Shown: positions 1 to 8,356, numbered from the stretch's first letter. The stretch: 43,614 nucleotides of DNA from an uncultured Clostridium sp. (GCA_947057505.1 CAMSEM010000002.1:1-43614), one strand, 5' to 3'. Notes: generated by a model from the letters alone, not told the origin. A program made the numbers and translations.

Positions 1-40
1 TAAGGTTAACACCTTGACCTTTTACCAATTTTACAGACAT
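1..40 (-). CDS. TerD-family stress protein, N-terminus only (cut by window edge)
   Basis: Only the first 13 codons lie in the window; the gene continues past the left edge. The visible residues MSVKLVKGQGVNL match the usual opening of TerD/tellurium-resistance family proteins (M-x-V-x-L-x-K-G-Q-x-V-x-L), which bind calcium and act in envelope or chemical stress. A strong AAGGAGGA ribosome site ends 7 nt before the ATG at 40..38, which fixes the start. The family call rests on 13 residues, so it is probable rather than certain. Confidence 0.6.
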   Translation of the reverse strand, partial: MSVKLVKGQGVNL

Positions 41-225
41 AATGCATTCCTCCTTAATGTAATAAATTTGACTGTAGAAATTAAGTAGCTAAGCTATTCT
101 CATTTGCATGAGAATTTGTAACTTCTATTCCATTGTACACAATAGAATAAATAATAATTAAATTACGTATATTATGTTACCACATTTTATAGATAATGTC
201 AATATTTTATGTAGTTTTTAAAATT

Positions 226-271
226 GTAAAACAAAAGACTACATGGTACATATTTTTCCATATAGTCTTTT
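226..271 (-). terminator. Rho-independent terminator after the 368-aa orphan gene
   Basis: The arms AGACTACATGG and CCATATAGTCT (one mismatch) form a hairpin at 236-268, extended by A/T pairs. On the minus strand it is followed by TTTTGTTTTAC. It lies just downstream of the gene ending at 279. The rest of 41-225 is AT-rich with no gene seen. Confidence 0.75.
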
Positions 272-278
272 ATTTTGT

Positions 279-1385
279 TTAGAAATGCTCCTTTCTAAAC
301 TTTAAATAAGATACAAATTTTAATTTTTCTGGGATATATCTTCTACTTATCCTCGCTGTTAGCAATTTTTCTCCATATATTCCACTTCTTTCTCTTAAAT
401 AGAATTGATATTTTTTACAAATTTCAATTTTTTCACCGTTTTGCTTTGTTTCCCCAGTCAAGCTTAACATCCTGTCTGTTGGAATAACAATTGAAATTAC
501 TGCATGAGCATTTTTAGTAAGAACAATTTGCAAAATTCCCTTTAAATATTGTTCTAAGTCTTCAAACTTCACAACATCAAAGTATAAGTCTTTTCTTTGT
601 TCAAGCTGTTCCCATGAGTTTTCAATAAGGCAAGTTCTTCTCATTCGATTGAGCTGTGCCCTTGTTACACCAGCTACATGTACCCACACTTGATTAATTC
701 TAAATTTAGGTTCAAATTCAAAAGTTAAGTTTTGAATTTGCTCTAATTGTTTAGCATTAAGAACAACATCATTTTCAAATGTATAAACTGATTTTTGAAA
801 TTCTCCAAATTGATACTTCTCTATTCCATCATTTTCTTCTAATAAAACAACATGATAGTTCTTGGGTTGTTCTAGTTCTCCTGGAATATTCCATGCATTT
901 TTGTAGCTCTGCATTCGCTTGAAAATTACTGGTTTTAACTCTGGCTTTGTGTTAATAGCACACAATTTAACAATAATTTCAAAAACTTTAGCTTGTACTT
1001 CTGCTAACTTAACCTTTTCTAGTTCATCATAAAAACTATAAATAGATTTTCTCCAAATAGATTGATACTCTTTTTCGTTTTGTTTTACTAATTTAAGTAT
1101 TTCATCTATTTGTGAAAGAACTACTTGTTCTTGCTTAATTTTTTTATTAATGAATTTTTCTTGATTAGGTGTAAATGCTTTTACTACTAAATCTGATTGC
1201 ATTTTGCAAATATCATTATAGTAGTAACTTTGCAGTTCTGCTATGAAGCTTACAACATCTTGCAGAGTTGCTTGCGCATTTTCTTTTTCTTTGTTTTCTT
1301 CTTTATCTATCCGGTTTTTATTTTCTACTGTAGAACTACTATCCACCAAGCCAAAGAGTCTATCTAAGAAGTTTGATTTAGGCAT
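279..1385 (-). CDS. Unrecognised 368-residue cytoplasmic protein next to a TerD gene
   Basis: I do not recognise this protein. It has a short N-terminal stretch (MPKSNFLDRLFGLVD), a Glu/Lys/Asn-rich linker at about residues 20-37, a helical Lys/Glu/Gln-rich part at about 40-150 that could be coiled coil, and a mixed C-terminal domain ending in basic residues. There is no signal peptide or membrane segment. GGAG about 8 nt before the ATG supports the start. Its position behind a TerD-family gene, with its own terminator, suggests a stress-related accessory locus, but this is only context. Codon 25 (1313..1311) is an in-frame CGG that must be read without frameshift, since +1 reading meets TAG at once; it is one of the few such cases in the window. 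Confidence 0.75.
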   Translation of the reverse strand: MPKSNFLDRLFGLVDSSSTVENKNRIDKEENKEKENAQATLQDVVSFIAELQSYYYNDICKMQSDLVVKAFTPNQEKFINKKIKQEQVVLSQIDEILKLVKQNEKEYQSIWRKSIYSFYDELEKVKLAEVQAKVFEIIVKLCAINTKPELKPVIFKRMQSYKNAWNIPGELEQPKNYHVVLLEENDGIEKYQFGEFQKSVYTFENDVVLNAKQLEQIQNLTFEFEPKFRINQVWVHVAGVTRAQLNRMRRTCLIENSWEQLEQRKDLYFDVVKFEDLEQYLKGILQIVLTKNAHAVISIVIPTDRMLSLTGETKQNGEKIEICKKYQFYLRERSGIYGEKLLTARISRRYIPEKLKFVSYLKFRKEHF

Positions 1386-1521
1386 ATTTGTATCTCCTTT
1401 CTAAAAATGCTAAGTAAGCCTTTTTATTGTATTGGAAAAATCATAGATTTTTCTTATAAATAAGTATATTGCTTTTCCATTTTATCATATTTTACATAAA
1501 AAGTAAAGATTTTGTTGTTTT

Positions 1522-2214
1522 TTACTTACAGAATCTATGTCTGCCAATAGTAACTGTCATTGGTCTTGACCAAATCCACTTATTAGTAGCGGTACTTGGG
1601 TTAAAATAGTATATTGCACCATAGCTTGGATCCCATCCGTTTAAGGCATCTTGTGCTGCTTTTCTTGCAGTATCATTTGGTGTTAAATTAATTTGCCCAT
1701 CTGATACAGCATCAAATGCTCCTGCTTGATATACCACTCCTGAAATGCTATTTGGAAAAGAACTACTTCTTACACGATTTAATACAACTGCTGCTACTGC
1801 TACTTGCCCAGTATAAGGTTCTCCTCTTGCTTCTGAATATACTACTCTAGCTAATAAATTTAAATTATTAGTATTGGTAGAGCTGCTACCACCTGATGAG
1901 CTTGTAGAAGAATTAAAAATCCCCATAGCAGCTAGTGTGTTTTTTCCAGCTATGCCATCTACTGCCAACCCATTTTTAGATTGAAAGTATCTTACTGCTT
2001 TTTGGGTCTGACTTCCATAAATGCCATCTACATTTCCACTATAGTACCCCCATCTTTTTAATTTTGTTTGTATCTGCCTTACTTCTTCGCCTCTTGAACC
2101 ATATTTCGATAATGCTTCTGTTTCATTGTTTCTAAAAAATACATTGTATGAAATAAATAAACTAATTGCTAAAATTAGCATTAATATTGCTTTTGCCTTT
2201 TTATTTTTCAACAT
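1522..2214 (-). CDS. sleB: SleB-like spore cortex-lytic / cell-wall hydrolase
   Basis: A 230-residue exported peptidoglycan hydrolase. Residues about 8-28 are an N-terminal membrane segment (signal or anchor). Residues about 37-97 form a peptidoglycan-binding domain with the motif DGIYGSQT and a second half-repeat VDGIAGKNT. A Ser/Gly/Asn linker follows (about 101-118), then a Hydrolase_2/SleB catalytic domain from about 119, with the conserved SEARGEP segment holding the likely catalytic Glu128, and YYFNP and WIWSRP near the end. SleB lytic transglycosylases open the cortex during germination, consistent with the gerK operon and spoIVA in the same window. CwlJ-like vegetative or sporulation hydrolases share this domain, so the exact role is inferred. 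The T-tract of an upstream hairpin abuts the ATG. Confidence 0.85.
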   Translation of the reverse strand: MLKNKKAKAILMLILAISLFISYNVFFRNNETEALSKYGSRGEEVRQIQTKLKRWGYYSGNVDGIYGSQTQKAVRYFQSKNGLAVDGIAGKNTLAAMGIFNSSTSSSGGSSSTNTNNLNLLARVVYSEARGEPYTGQVAVAAVVLNRVRSSSFPNSISGVVYQAGAFDAVSDGQINLTPNDTARKAAQDALNGWDPSYGAIYYFNPSTATNKWIWSRPMTVTIGRHRFCK

Positions 2215-2271
2215 AAAAAATACACCACTTTCTGATTAACTTTTAAAATTATTTTAACCAATTGTGGTGCA
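2215..2271 (-). terminator. Terminator-like hairpin between fhs and sleB, T-run touching the sleB ATG
   Basis: The arms TGCACCAC and GTGGTGTA (2264-2271 and 2221-2228) close a hairpin whose loop can fold again (TTAAAATAATTTTAA). The minus-strand T6 run (2220-2215) is immediately followed by the sleB ATG at 2214. The 3' arm also overlaps the place where the sleB ribosome site should be, so the element may end fhs transcription and also limit sleB translation. Confidence 0.6.
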
Positions 2272-2302
2272 TTTATTCAAAATATTACTTTTTAGGGAAT
2301 TT

Positions 2303-3964
2303 TTAAAAAATCCCTACAATATTTCCATCTTCATCTAGGTCTATTTTTTCTGCTGATGGTTCTTTTGGAAGACCTGGCATTGTCATAATTTTTCCTGTTA
2401 GTACTACAATAAATTCTGCTCCTGCTCTTAATACTACATCTTGTACATGAATGTTAAAAGGTTCTTTACATTCTAAGTTTTTAGGGTCATCTGAGAAAGA
2501 ATATTGTGTTTTTGCAATGCAAACTGGTAAGTTACCATATCCTAAGTTTTGTATTTCTTGTATTTTTGTTATAGCTTCTTTGGTAAATTCTACCTCTTCT
2601 GCGCCATATACTTTTGTAGCAACTGCTTTTATTTTTTCTTGTATGGTTTGATTATCTTCATACACAAAACTAAAGTTGTATGGATTTTCTACTAGTTTTA
2701 CAATTTTTTCTGCTAAGTCAGTAGCACCTTCTCCGCCTTTTTCCCAACTTTCTACTAAGCTTAAGTCAATTTCTTTTTCTTGTAATTTTTCTTTTAAGAA
2801 ATCTACTTCTTTTTGTGTATCATGGGTATATTTATTAATTGCTACAATTACATTTAATCCATAACGATTTTTTAGATTATCTACATGTCTTTCTAAGTTT
2901 TCAAATCCTCTTGCTAAATATTCTATGCTTTCCTTCTTAATATCTTCTTTTGGCATTCCACCATGATATTTTAATGCTTTAATTGTTGCTACACAAACTA
3001 CTGCATCTGGTTTTAAACTAGCTTTTCTACATTTGATATCTAAGAATTTTTCTGCTCCTAAATCTGCTCCAAATCCTGCTTCTGTTATCACATAGTCACC
3101 TAATTTTAGAGCAAGTTTTGTTGCTATTACACTATTACATCCATGTGCAATATTGGCAAATGGTCCACCATGCACAACAGCTGGTGTTTGTTCTAAAGTT
3201 TGTACTATATTTGGATTAATAGCATCTTTTAATAATACTGTCATAGCTCCATCTGCTTTTAACTCTTTTGCTGTAATTGGTTTATTTTCTTTTGTATAAC
3301 CAACAATAATATTTCCTAACCTTCTTTTTAAGTCTTTTATATCAGTTGCTAGGCAGAAAATTGCCATAATTTCAGATGCTACTGAAATATCAAACCCATC
3401 CATTCTAGGTACAATATTTTTTTCTTCTGATAAACCAGTTTCTACTTTTCTTAACTGCCTATCATTTAAATCTACACATCTTTTCCAAACCACTCTATCA
3501 AAACCTAATTCGTTACCAAAATAGATGTGGTTATCTATCATACTAGATAATAAGTTATTTGCAGAAGTAATAGCATGTATATCTCCTGTAAAATGTAAAT
3601 TTATATCTTCCATTGGTGCTATTTGGCTATGTCCTCCACCAGTTGCACCACCTTTAATTCCAAAAACAGGTCCTAAAGAAGGCTCTCTTAATGCTAATAC
3701 TGCATTTTTTCCTATTTTTCTTAATCCATCAGCTAGACCTATTGCCATAGTTGTTTTTCCCTCTCCTAATGGAGTAGGGTTAATTGCTGTTACTAGTACT
3801 AATTTTCCATTCTTTTTGTTTTCTAATTTTTTATATACTTCTGGTGAAATTTTCGCTTTGTATTTTCCATATTGTTCTAATTCTTCTTCTGCTACATTTA
3901 CCTTTTGTGCTATTTTGGTAATCGGTTCTAATTTTGCATTTCTTGCAATTTCAATATCTTCCAT
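2303..3964 (-). CDS. fhs: Formate-tetrahydrofolate ligase
   Basis: Fhs joins formate to tetrahydrofolate using ATP, giving 10-formyl-THF for purines, fMet-tRNA and, in acetogens, the Wood-Ljungdahl methyl branch. The 553-residue length is normal for the family. The ATP-binding loop TPLGEGKTT is at residues 64-72, and the family segments REPSLGPVFGIKGGATGGG and PGLPKEPSA are present. A clear ribosome site (AAAGGAGG) precedes the ATG. FolD, acting on the same one-carbon pool, is at 17.0-17.9 kb. The gene follows the xseB/PAP2 genes on the same strand after a gap of about 65 nt and is probably followed by a terminator. No frame or motif defect was seen. Confidence 0.98.
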   Translation of the reverse strand: MEDIEIARNAKLEPITKIAQKVNVAEEELEQYGKYKAKISPEVYKKLENKKNGKLVLVTAINPTPLGEGKTTMAIGLADGLRKIGKNAVLALREPSLGPVFGIKGGATGGGHSQIAPMEDINLHFTGDIHAITSANNLLSSMIDNHIYFGNELGFDRVVWKRCVDLNDRQLRKVETGLSEEKNIVPRMDGFDISVASEIMAIFCLATDIKDLKRRLGNIIVGYTKENKPITAKELKADGAMTVLLKDAINPNIVQTLEQTPAVVHGGPFANIAHGCNSVIATKLALKLGDYVITEAGFGADLGAEKFLDIKCRKASLKPDAVVCVATIKALKYHGGMPKEDIKKESIEYLARGFENLERHVDNLKNRYGLNVIVAINKYTHDTQKEVDFLKEKLQEKEIDLSLVESWEKGGEGATDLAEKIVKLVENPYNFSFVYEDNQTIQEKIKAVATKVYGAEEVEFTKEAITKIQEIQNLGYGNLPVCIAKTQYSFSDDPKNLECKEPFNIHVQDVVLRAGAEFIVVLTGKIMTMPGLPKEPSAEKIDLDEDGNIVGIF

Positions 3965-4030
3965 ACGAGTACCTCCTTTTATATTTCTAATGATAGACGA
4001 TATATATATTGTCTATCAAAATTAAATAAA

Positions 4031-4477
4031 CTACACTATAATTCCTACTACTAGCCCGATAAACGCTCCTACAAAAACTTGTACTGGAGTATGCCCTAGT
4101 ACTTCTACTAGTTTTTCTGAAACTTGTAATCCTGTAAGTCCTGGTGTTTCTATAATTTTATTTAGTAATTTTGCTTGTTTTCCAGCTGCTCTTCTAACAC
4201 CTGTTGCATCATACATAACAACAAAAGCAAAAATTAAAGCCACACCAAATAAAGGTGAGTTAATTCCTTCTGATTTAGCTACCATTGTTGCTAGAGATAC
4301 TACAACTGCTGAATGTGAGCTTGGCATTCCACCTGCTTGTAATATTCTTTTAAAATTAAATTTTTTAGTTACAATTAAATCGTAAATTAATTTAAATAGT
4401 TGTATTCCAAACCATACTAAAAATGGAATAACTATATATTTATATTCCTGTATAAACTCCATAATCCCCTGTATCAT
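4031..4477 (-). CDS. Divergent PAP2-family membrane protein (YuiD-like)
   Basis: A 148-residue membrane protein of the divergent PAP2 (acid phosphatase/vanadium haloperoxidase-related) family. It shows the family core GGMPSSHSA (phosphatase motif PSSH), a segment MYDATGVRRAAGKQ and a C-terminal LGHTPVQVFVGA motif, with membrane segments near residues 15-35, about 78-92 and 130-147. Members are thought to act on lipid phosphates or undecaprenyl pyrophosphate, but the substrate is unproven. It begins 6 nt after xseB, so it is probably in the same transcript. Two ATGs (codons 1 and 6) are possible starts; the second has CAGGGGA just upstream, the first only weak AGGAA within the xseB end. Confidence 0.88.
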   Translation of the reverse strand: MIQGIMEFIQEYKYIVIPFLVWFGIQLFKLIYDLIVTKKFNFKRILQAGGMPSSHSAVVVSLATMVAKSEGINSPLFGVALIFAFVVMYDATGVRRAAGKQAKLLNKIIETPGLTGLQVSEKLVEVLGHTPVQVFVGAFIGLVVGIIV

Positions 4478-4483
4478 TTTCTT

Positions 4484-4723
4484 TTATTCCTCTTCCTGTA
4501 TAAAATTTTCTTCTTTTATAGAATTATCATTCTCTTTTAATAAAATGGTAATTCTTTTTTCTGCATTTTCTAAAAAGCTATTACATTCTTGTGATAATCT
4601 CACACCTTCTTCAAATTTGCTAACAGATGCTTCTAAGTCTAGTTCTCCCTTTTCTAGCTCTTTTGCAATTTCTTCTAATTTTTTTACTGTTTCTTCAAAG
4701 TTCAATTTTGTTTCTTTTGCCAT
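4484..4723 (-). CDS. xseB: Exodeoxyribonuclease VII small subunit
   Basis: A 79-residue protein with the XseB pattern: FEETVKKLEEIAKELEKGE, then LDLEASVSKFEEGVRLSQEC, a two-helix coiled hairpin that binds the XseA large subunit to degrade single-stranded DNA. Length is usual for the family. It is separated from xseA by a membrane-anchored orphan (4798-5313), which is an uncommon arrangement. Its ribosome site is oddly remote: AAAGGAG lies about 35 nt upstream with an 8-codon open frame and a small GCTAA/TTAGC hairpin between it and the ATG. Confidence 0.95.
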   Translation of the reverse strand: MAKETKLNFEETVKKLEEIAKELEKGELDLEASVSKFEEGVRLSQECNSFLENAEKRITILLKENDNSIKEENFIQEEE

Positions 4724-4727
4724 TTTT

Positions 4728-4762
4728 GCTAATAGATGTTAGCTTTTGCTATCATCTTCTCC
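4728..4762 (-). promoter_or_regulatory. xseB leader: remote Shine-Dalgarno, mini-ORF and GCTAA/TTAGC hairpin
   Basis: Minus-strand order is AAAGGAG (4762-4756), then an ATG at 4755 opening an 8-residue frame (MIAKANIY) that stops with TAG at 4731-4729, then the xseB ATG at 4723. The arms GCTAA (4743-4739) and TTAGC (4732-4728) form a small hairpin inside it. Folding, or coupling to the mini-ORF, would bring the ribosome to xseB. Similar leaders precede infA and secG. Confidence 0.5.
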
Positions 4763-4797
4763 TTTCTATAAAATGCTAAAACTTATTTCTATTAATC

Positions 4798-5313
4798 TTA
4801 TCTTTCTTTTACTGTTTCTTTATCTACATCGACAATATAAAATTGTATTGATTGTGTTGTAGTTACATCATATACTGTTACGCCATATTTTCCATCACTT
4901 TGAATACTAACATTAAAAGCTACATCTTCTATGTTTCCCCATTCTTTTTTCCAGTATTCTTTTACTAAATTAATTGCTTTACTCTCTTTTGGTGTCATAC
5001 GATTGTCGTCTTCTAATGAATCGTCTTCATTATCTTTTTTATTGTTATCCTCTGGGTTACTATTTGGTTCTTTATTTTCATTTTTATTAGTATTTTGTTC
5101 TTTATTTTGTTCTACTGTTGTATTTTCTTCTTCATTTAAAATTTGATTTAGCATATTTTCTAAGCCTGTATTAGCATCTGGAATATTATTGCCTAACTGT
5201 GTATTTGCATTCATTGGTTCTGTTTTAAAATGTGTATAAACAGCAAATAAAATAGCAAATATTAATAAAATAATGACAATAACAGCAATTGTATTTCTTA
5301 CTCTTTTATTCAT
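4798..5313 (-). CDS. Membrane-anchored orphan protein between xseA and xseB
   Basis: An unrecognised 171-residue protein. Residues about 7-28 form one N-terminal membrane segment, followed by a long Asn/Glu/Lys/Asp-rich low-complexity linker (about 55-105) and a small C-terminal domain (about 106-171) with KEYWKKEWG, SDGKYGVTVYD and FYIVDVDKET segments that look like a compact extracytoplasmic fold. There is no lipobox. AAAGAAGAGG precedes the ATG. Lying between the two exonuclease VII subunit genes it is probably co-transcribed with them, but nothing links it to DNA metabolism. A cell-surface role is a guess from topology. Confidence 0.8.
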   Translation of the reverse strand: MNKRVRNTIAVIVIILLIFAILFAVYTHFKTEPMNANTQLGNNIPDANTGLENMLNQILNEEENTTVEQNKEQNTNKNENKEPNSNPEDNNKKDNEDDSLEDDNRMTPKESKAINLVKEYWKKEWGNIEDVAFNVSIQSDGKYGVTVYDVTTTQSIQFYIVDVDKETVKER

Positions 5314-5343
5314 ATAAACCTCTTCTTTCTAGTAGCTTTATTA

Positions 5344-6534
5344 CTATAAAACTTTTGCTTTTATTTGACCATCTTGCATGCGTATTTTTATTTCTTCTCC
5401 TGGCTTTACTTTCTTTACACTACTAATTACTTTTTCTTCTGCTGAAACAATACAATATCCTCTTGTTAATGTTTTTAGTGGACTTAGTGCATCTAGTTTT
5501 AGTATTACATTTTGTGCTTTTGCTTTTTCTTTCTGCACTTTTTGTTTTATATAATGCTCCATATTTTTAGTCTTAGTATCTATCATTAAATATTGCTCAC
5601 ATATTTTTTGTAGAGGATTAGTAAATGCTCTACTTGCCATGCATTTCTCATATTGTAGTCTCATAATTTGTGTTTTTCTAAGTAATGCTTGCCTAAATCG
5701 GTTTTGATATGTGGTTAGACCACTTTTTATAGTTTCTACATCAGCAACTGCAAGTTCTGCTGCAGCTGACGGTGTGGGAGCTCTTAAGTCTGCCACAAAG
5801 TCTGCTATAGTAAAATCTGTTTCATGACCTACTGCTGATATAACAGGTATATTACTGTCAAAAATAGCTCTTGCAACGACTTCTTCATTAAATGGCCATA
5901 GGTCTTCTAATGCCCCCCCTCCTCTTGCAACAATAAGTACATCTGCTAAATTGTTTTGGTTCATAAAATGGATTCCTTCTGCAATTTTAGCAGCAGCTCC
6001 TTCCCCTTGTACTGGAACTGGTAACAATCGAATATGTACATTTGGGTTTCTTCTACTAGATACATTAATAATATCTCGAATAACTGCTCCTGTGTTAGAA
6101 GTTAATACTCCTACTGTTTGTGACATAAGTGGAATTGGCTTTTTATACTTACTATCAAATAAACCTTCTTTTTCTAACTTTGCTTTTAATTTTTCATATG
6201 CTGCTCTTAAGTCTCCTATTTTTCCTAATTGCTTCATTGCTTTTGCATAAAGCTGATAGGTACCATCTCTTTCAAAAACAGATACACTTCCTAAAATCAT
6301 TACTTTCATTCCATCTTGTGGTACAAAGTCTAAATGTGAAGTATATGTCTTAAACATAATACTTTTGATTAAAGATTTTTCATCTTTTAGTGTAAAATAG
6401 ATATGACCTGTATAATGGTGTTTACAATTAGAAATTTCACCTTCTACTAAAATATTTGCAAAATACTCATCTTCTTCAAATTTTGCTTTAATATATTGAT
6501 TTAGTTGACTTACACTAATTGGGTTGTAGCTCAT
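5344..6534 (-). CDS. xseA: Exodeoxyribonuclease VII large subunit
   Basis: The catalytic subunit of exonuclease VII, which cuts single-stranded DNA to short oligonucleotides with XseB. The 396-residue protein has the N-terminal OB-fold (about 1-100, GEISNCKHHYTGHIYFTLKD), the central nuclease domain (about 125-330) with PVPVQGEGAA, ARGGGALEDLWPFN and GHETDFTIADFVADLRAPTP, and the C-terminal part ending TRGYCIV...GQIKAKVL. Length is slightly short but within the family. The ATG lies 2 nt after the nusB stop, so translation is probably coupled. No frame defect. Confidence 0.97.
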   Translation of the reverse strand: MSYNPISVSQLNQYIKAKFEEDEYFANILVEGEISNCKHHYTGHIYFTLKDEKSLIKSIMFKTYTSHLDFVPQDGMKVMILGSVSVFERDGTYQLYAKAMKQLGKIGDLRAAYEKLKAKLEKEGLFDSKYKKPIPLMSQTVGVLTSNTGAVIRDIINVSSRRNPNVHIRLLPVPVQGEGAAAKIAEGIHFMNQNNLADVLIVARGGGALEDLWPFNEEVVARAIFDSNIPVISAVGHETDFTIADFVADLRAPTPSAAAELAVADVETIKSGLTTYQNRFRQALLRKTQIMRLQYEKCMASRAFTNPLQKICEQYLMIDTKTKNMEHYIKQKVQKEKAKAQNVILKLDALSPLKTLTRGYCIVSAEEKVISSVKKVKPGEEIKIRMQDGQIKAKVL

Positions 6535-6536
6535 TT

Positions 6537-6965
6537 TTACTCCTCACTAGTTATTCCTGATTGTTTAATAATATTTGCCAGTATTCCATTAATAAAGTTG
6601 GCAGAGTTGTCATCTCCATATTTCTTAGCAAGCTCCACTACTTCATTTACTACTACTTTATATGGAAGTTTATTAAAAATAATTTCATAAATAGCTAATT
6701 TTAATAAGGCAAGGTTAACTTTAGAAACTCTACTAATGTCCCATTTTTCTTTTAAATTTTGAGAAATCAGCTGCAAAATTTCTTCTTCTTTACTATATAT
6801 TCCTTCTACAATATCTAATATGTAATTTTGGGCTTTTTCATGTGTAATTTCTTGTTCTTGCAAAAATAATCTAATTTGTTCAGCTAATTCTTCTTTAGCT
6901 ATCTTTTGAATTTCTAAACTATATAGTAATTCAAATGCAAATTGCCTAGTTTGTGTTCTTGTCAT
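6537..6965 (-). CDS. nusB: Transcription antitermination factor NusB
   Basis: NusB binds boxA RNA with S10 (NusE) and supports antitermination in rRNA transcription. The 142-residue all-helical protein has the family start RTQTRQFAFELLYSLE, the middle KWDISRVSKVNLALLKLAIYE and the C-terminal VVNEVVELAKKYGDDNSANFINGIL segment typical of NusB. AGAGGAG is present upstream. It sits 16 nt after the DUF2273 gene and immediately before xseA, as in many Firmicutes where the asp23-amaP cluster precedes nusB. Confidence 0.97.
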   Translation of the reverse strand: MTRTQTRQFAFELLYSLEIQKIAKEELAEQIRLFLQEQEITHEKAQNYILDIVEGIYSKEEEILQLISQNLKEKWDISRVSKVNLALLKLAIYEIIFNKLPYKVVVNEVVELAKKYGDDNSANFINGILANIIKQSGITSEE

Positions 6966-6981
6966 GTTTGTTACTCCTCTT

Positions 6982-7197
6982 TTATAATTTATCTATAAAA
7001 TTCTTTGTTTTTTCTTTTACACTTTCTTTATTGCGTTGAATATAATTCCCTAAATAGATACAGAAAATAATCAAAGCAATACCAATGATAAATTTATATA
7101 AGCTTGTACATAATAGGATAATTGCTAGAACTAATCCTATAGCAAAACCAATAATAGCTCCCCCGTATTTATCACAAAACACCTTAAAATTATCCAT
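6982..7197 (-). CDS. DUF2273 small membrane protein of the Asp23/AmaP cluster
   Basis: About 71 residues with two membrane segments (about 14-31 and 35-52) and a charged Lys/Glu-rich tail (NKESVKEKTKNFIDKL). This is the DUF2273 pattern, including a KYGGAIIGFAIGL segment before the first helix. DUF2273 genes are typically found with asp23 and amaP, as here. I prefer the ATG at 7197 because GAAAGG then lies about 10 nt upstream; another in-frame ATG at 7206 would leave almost no spacing. Its role is unknown; it is presumed to act with AmaP in envelope stress. Confidence 0.85.
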   Translation of the reverse strand: MDNFKVFCDKYGGAIIGFAIGLVLAIILLCTSLYKFIIGIALIIFCIYLGNYIQRNKESVKEKTKNFIDKL

Positions 7198-7234
7198 TGT
7201 TTTCATTCCTTTCTTTTTGGTATAACCTTTTTTG

Positions 7235-7793
7235 CTACTCTTGTACTATATTTTGCATAGGTTCAATATCTTTTACTTTTATATTAACTTCTTTTACTTC
7301 TAAATCTGATGTCTTTTTAATTGTTGTTTTAATTTTATTTTGTAAGTTAGTAGACAATTCTTTAATAATAGCATTTTCTTTTACACTTAAATTAATAAAT
7401 ACTCTCACATTGTTTTCTTTATCTAATTCAATTCTTGTTGTTACATTTTCTGCACTTTCAAATCCTTTTACTACACTGTTAACTAAGTTTTCTAGTGTAT
7501 CTTTGGTAATTAGCAATTTTCCATTTGAGTTTTCTAATAATATTCCATTTTTGTAATCCATTTCTTGTTTGTTGTTTGAGTCAAAGAATATGCATTTAAT
7601 AGCAAGTAGAATAAATAACACACTTAAAGCTAATAATATATTAGAACATACTTCACTTTTAATAGCTCCGTATTACAATTTTGTGTACAAATTCTACATC
7701 TAACCAACCAAAAATCATAAAGCATACAATAATAGAGCTAAGTAAAACAAGTGTTGAAAAAAGTGCTAGTCCTATTTTATCTAAAAGTTTCAT
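7235..7793 (-). CDS. amaP: Alkaline shock response membrane anchor protein AmaP, needs +1 recoding
   Basis: AmaP anchors Asp23-type proteins at the membrane. The gene starts at ATG 7793 (MKLLDKIGLALFS) and its first 41 codons give one membrane helix (about 9-32). An in-frame CGG (7670..7668) follows ATA; read on unshifted, the protein ends three codons later. If the quadruplet CGGA is taken as one glycine, the frame continues as GAIKSEVCSNILLALSV into a second helix and an Asp23-like C-terminal domain (KDTLENLVNSVVKGFES, NVRVFINLSVKE, VKEVNIKVKDIEP), giving 185 residues, normal for AmaP. GAAAGG about 11 nt upstream supports the start. Neighbours are asp23 and DUF2273. Apart from the shift nothing is missing. 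Confidence 0.85.
7667..7670 (-). other. +1 recoding site CGGA in amaP
   Basis: Context ATA-CGG-AGC-TAT-TAA in the upstream frame; ATA-[CGGA]-GCT-ATT restores the AmaP frame with glycine at residue 42. The site was found by predicting it from the CGG rule after the 5' part of amaP appeared to be missing. Confidence 0.75.
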
Positions 7794-7870
7794 GTTTTTT
7801 CTTACCTTTCTTGTTTTCTATTTTTATTTTAAAATTGCATTTTTTCTAAAATACAATTTTCTAAAACTTT

Positions 7871-7907
7871 AAAAAATAGGCACGGCAACTATTATCTTTT
7901 CCGTGCC
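7871..7907 (-). terminator. Rho-independent terminator after asp23
   Basis: Perfect arms GGCACGG (7907-7901) and CCGTGCC (7885-7879), loop of 15 nt, then TATTTTTT on the minus strand. It separates asp23 from amaP and probably lowers expression of amaP, DUF2273 and the genes behind them relative to asp23. Confidence 0.9.
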
Positions 7908-7918
7908 TAATAATTTTA

Positions 7919-8356
7919 TTAATTTTCTGTTTCTGTTTTATTAGTTGTTTCTAAACTTTCTGTGCTAACGCCTTGAATATGAACATTTATTTCTACTACT
8001 TTTAATCCTGTCATATTTTCAACAGCATTTTTTACTTTGTTTTGAATTTCAAAAGCCACATCAGGAATTCTTGTACCATATTCTACAATAATATTAACAT
8101 CTATTTTAGTTTCTTTTTCTCCTGATTCTACTTTAATACCTTTTGATAGATTTTTCTTTCCACTAAGTACTTCAGAAATTCCACCAGCAAAACCACCAGA
8201 CATTTCTGCTACTCCTGGCACTTCAGACACTGCAACACCAGCTATTACTGCTATTACATCATCAGCTATTTTTATATTAGCATTGCTTTCTAATGCAACT
8301 TCTCCTTGATTTTCTACTATTTGTTCCATTTCTTTTATTTCTTTATTTTCTTCCAT
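7919..8356 (-). CDS. Asp23/Gls24-family envelope stress protein
   Basis: A 145-residue Asp23/Gls24 (DUF322) protein. After a Glu-rich N-terminus (about 1-25) it has the family core IKIADDVIAVIAGVAVSEVPGVAEMSGG (as two parts, residues about 27-55), then SKGIKVESGEKETKIDVNII and VVEINVHIQGV near the C-terminus. Such proteins form a membrane-proximal mesh held by AmaP and respond to alkaline or envelope stress in staphylococci; here the function is inferred. AAGGAGGG lies upstream of the ATG. The strong terminator after it and the amaP-DUF2273 genes behind it make the usual cluster. It contains no CGG codon. Confidence 0.93.
   Translation of the reverse strand: MEENKEIKEMEQIVENQGEVALESNANIKIADDVIAVIAGVAVSEVPGVAEMSGGFAGGISEVLSGKKNLSKGIKVESGEKETKIDVNIIVEYGTRIPDVAFEIQNKVKNAVENMTGLKVVEINVHIQGVSTESLETTNKTETEN

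Noticed and set aside
3525..4025. Plus-strand frame opposite fhs
   Set aside because: Shadow of a well-conserved gene on the minus strand.
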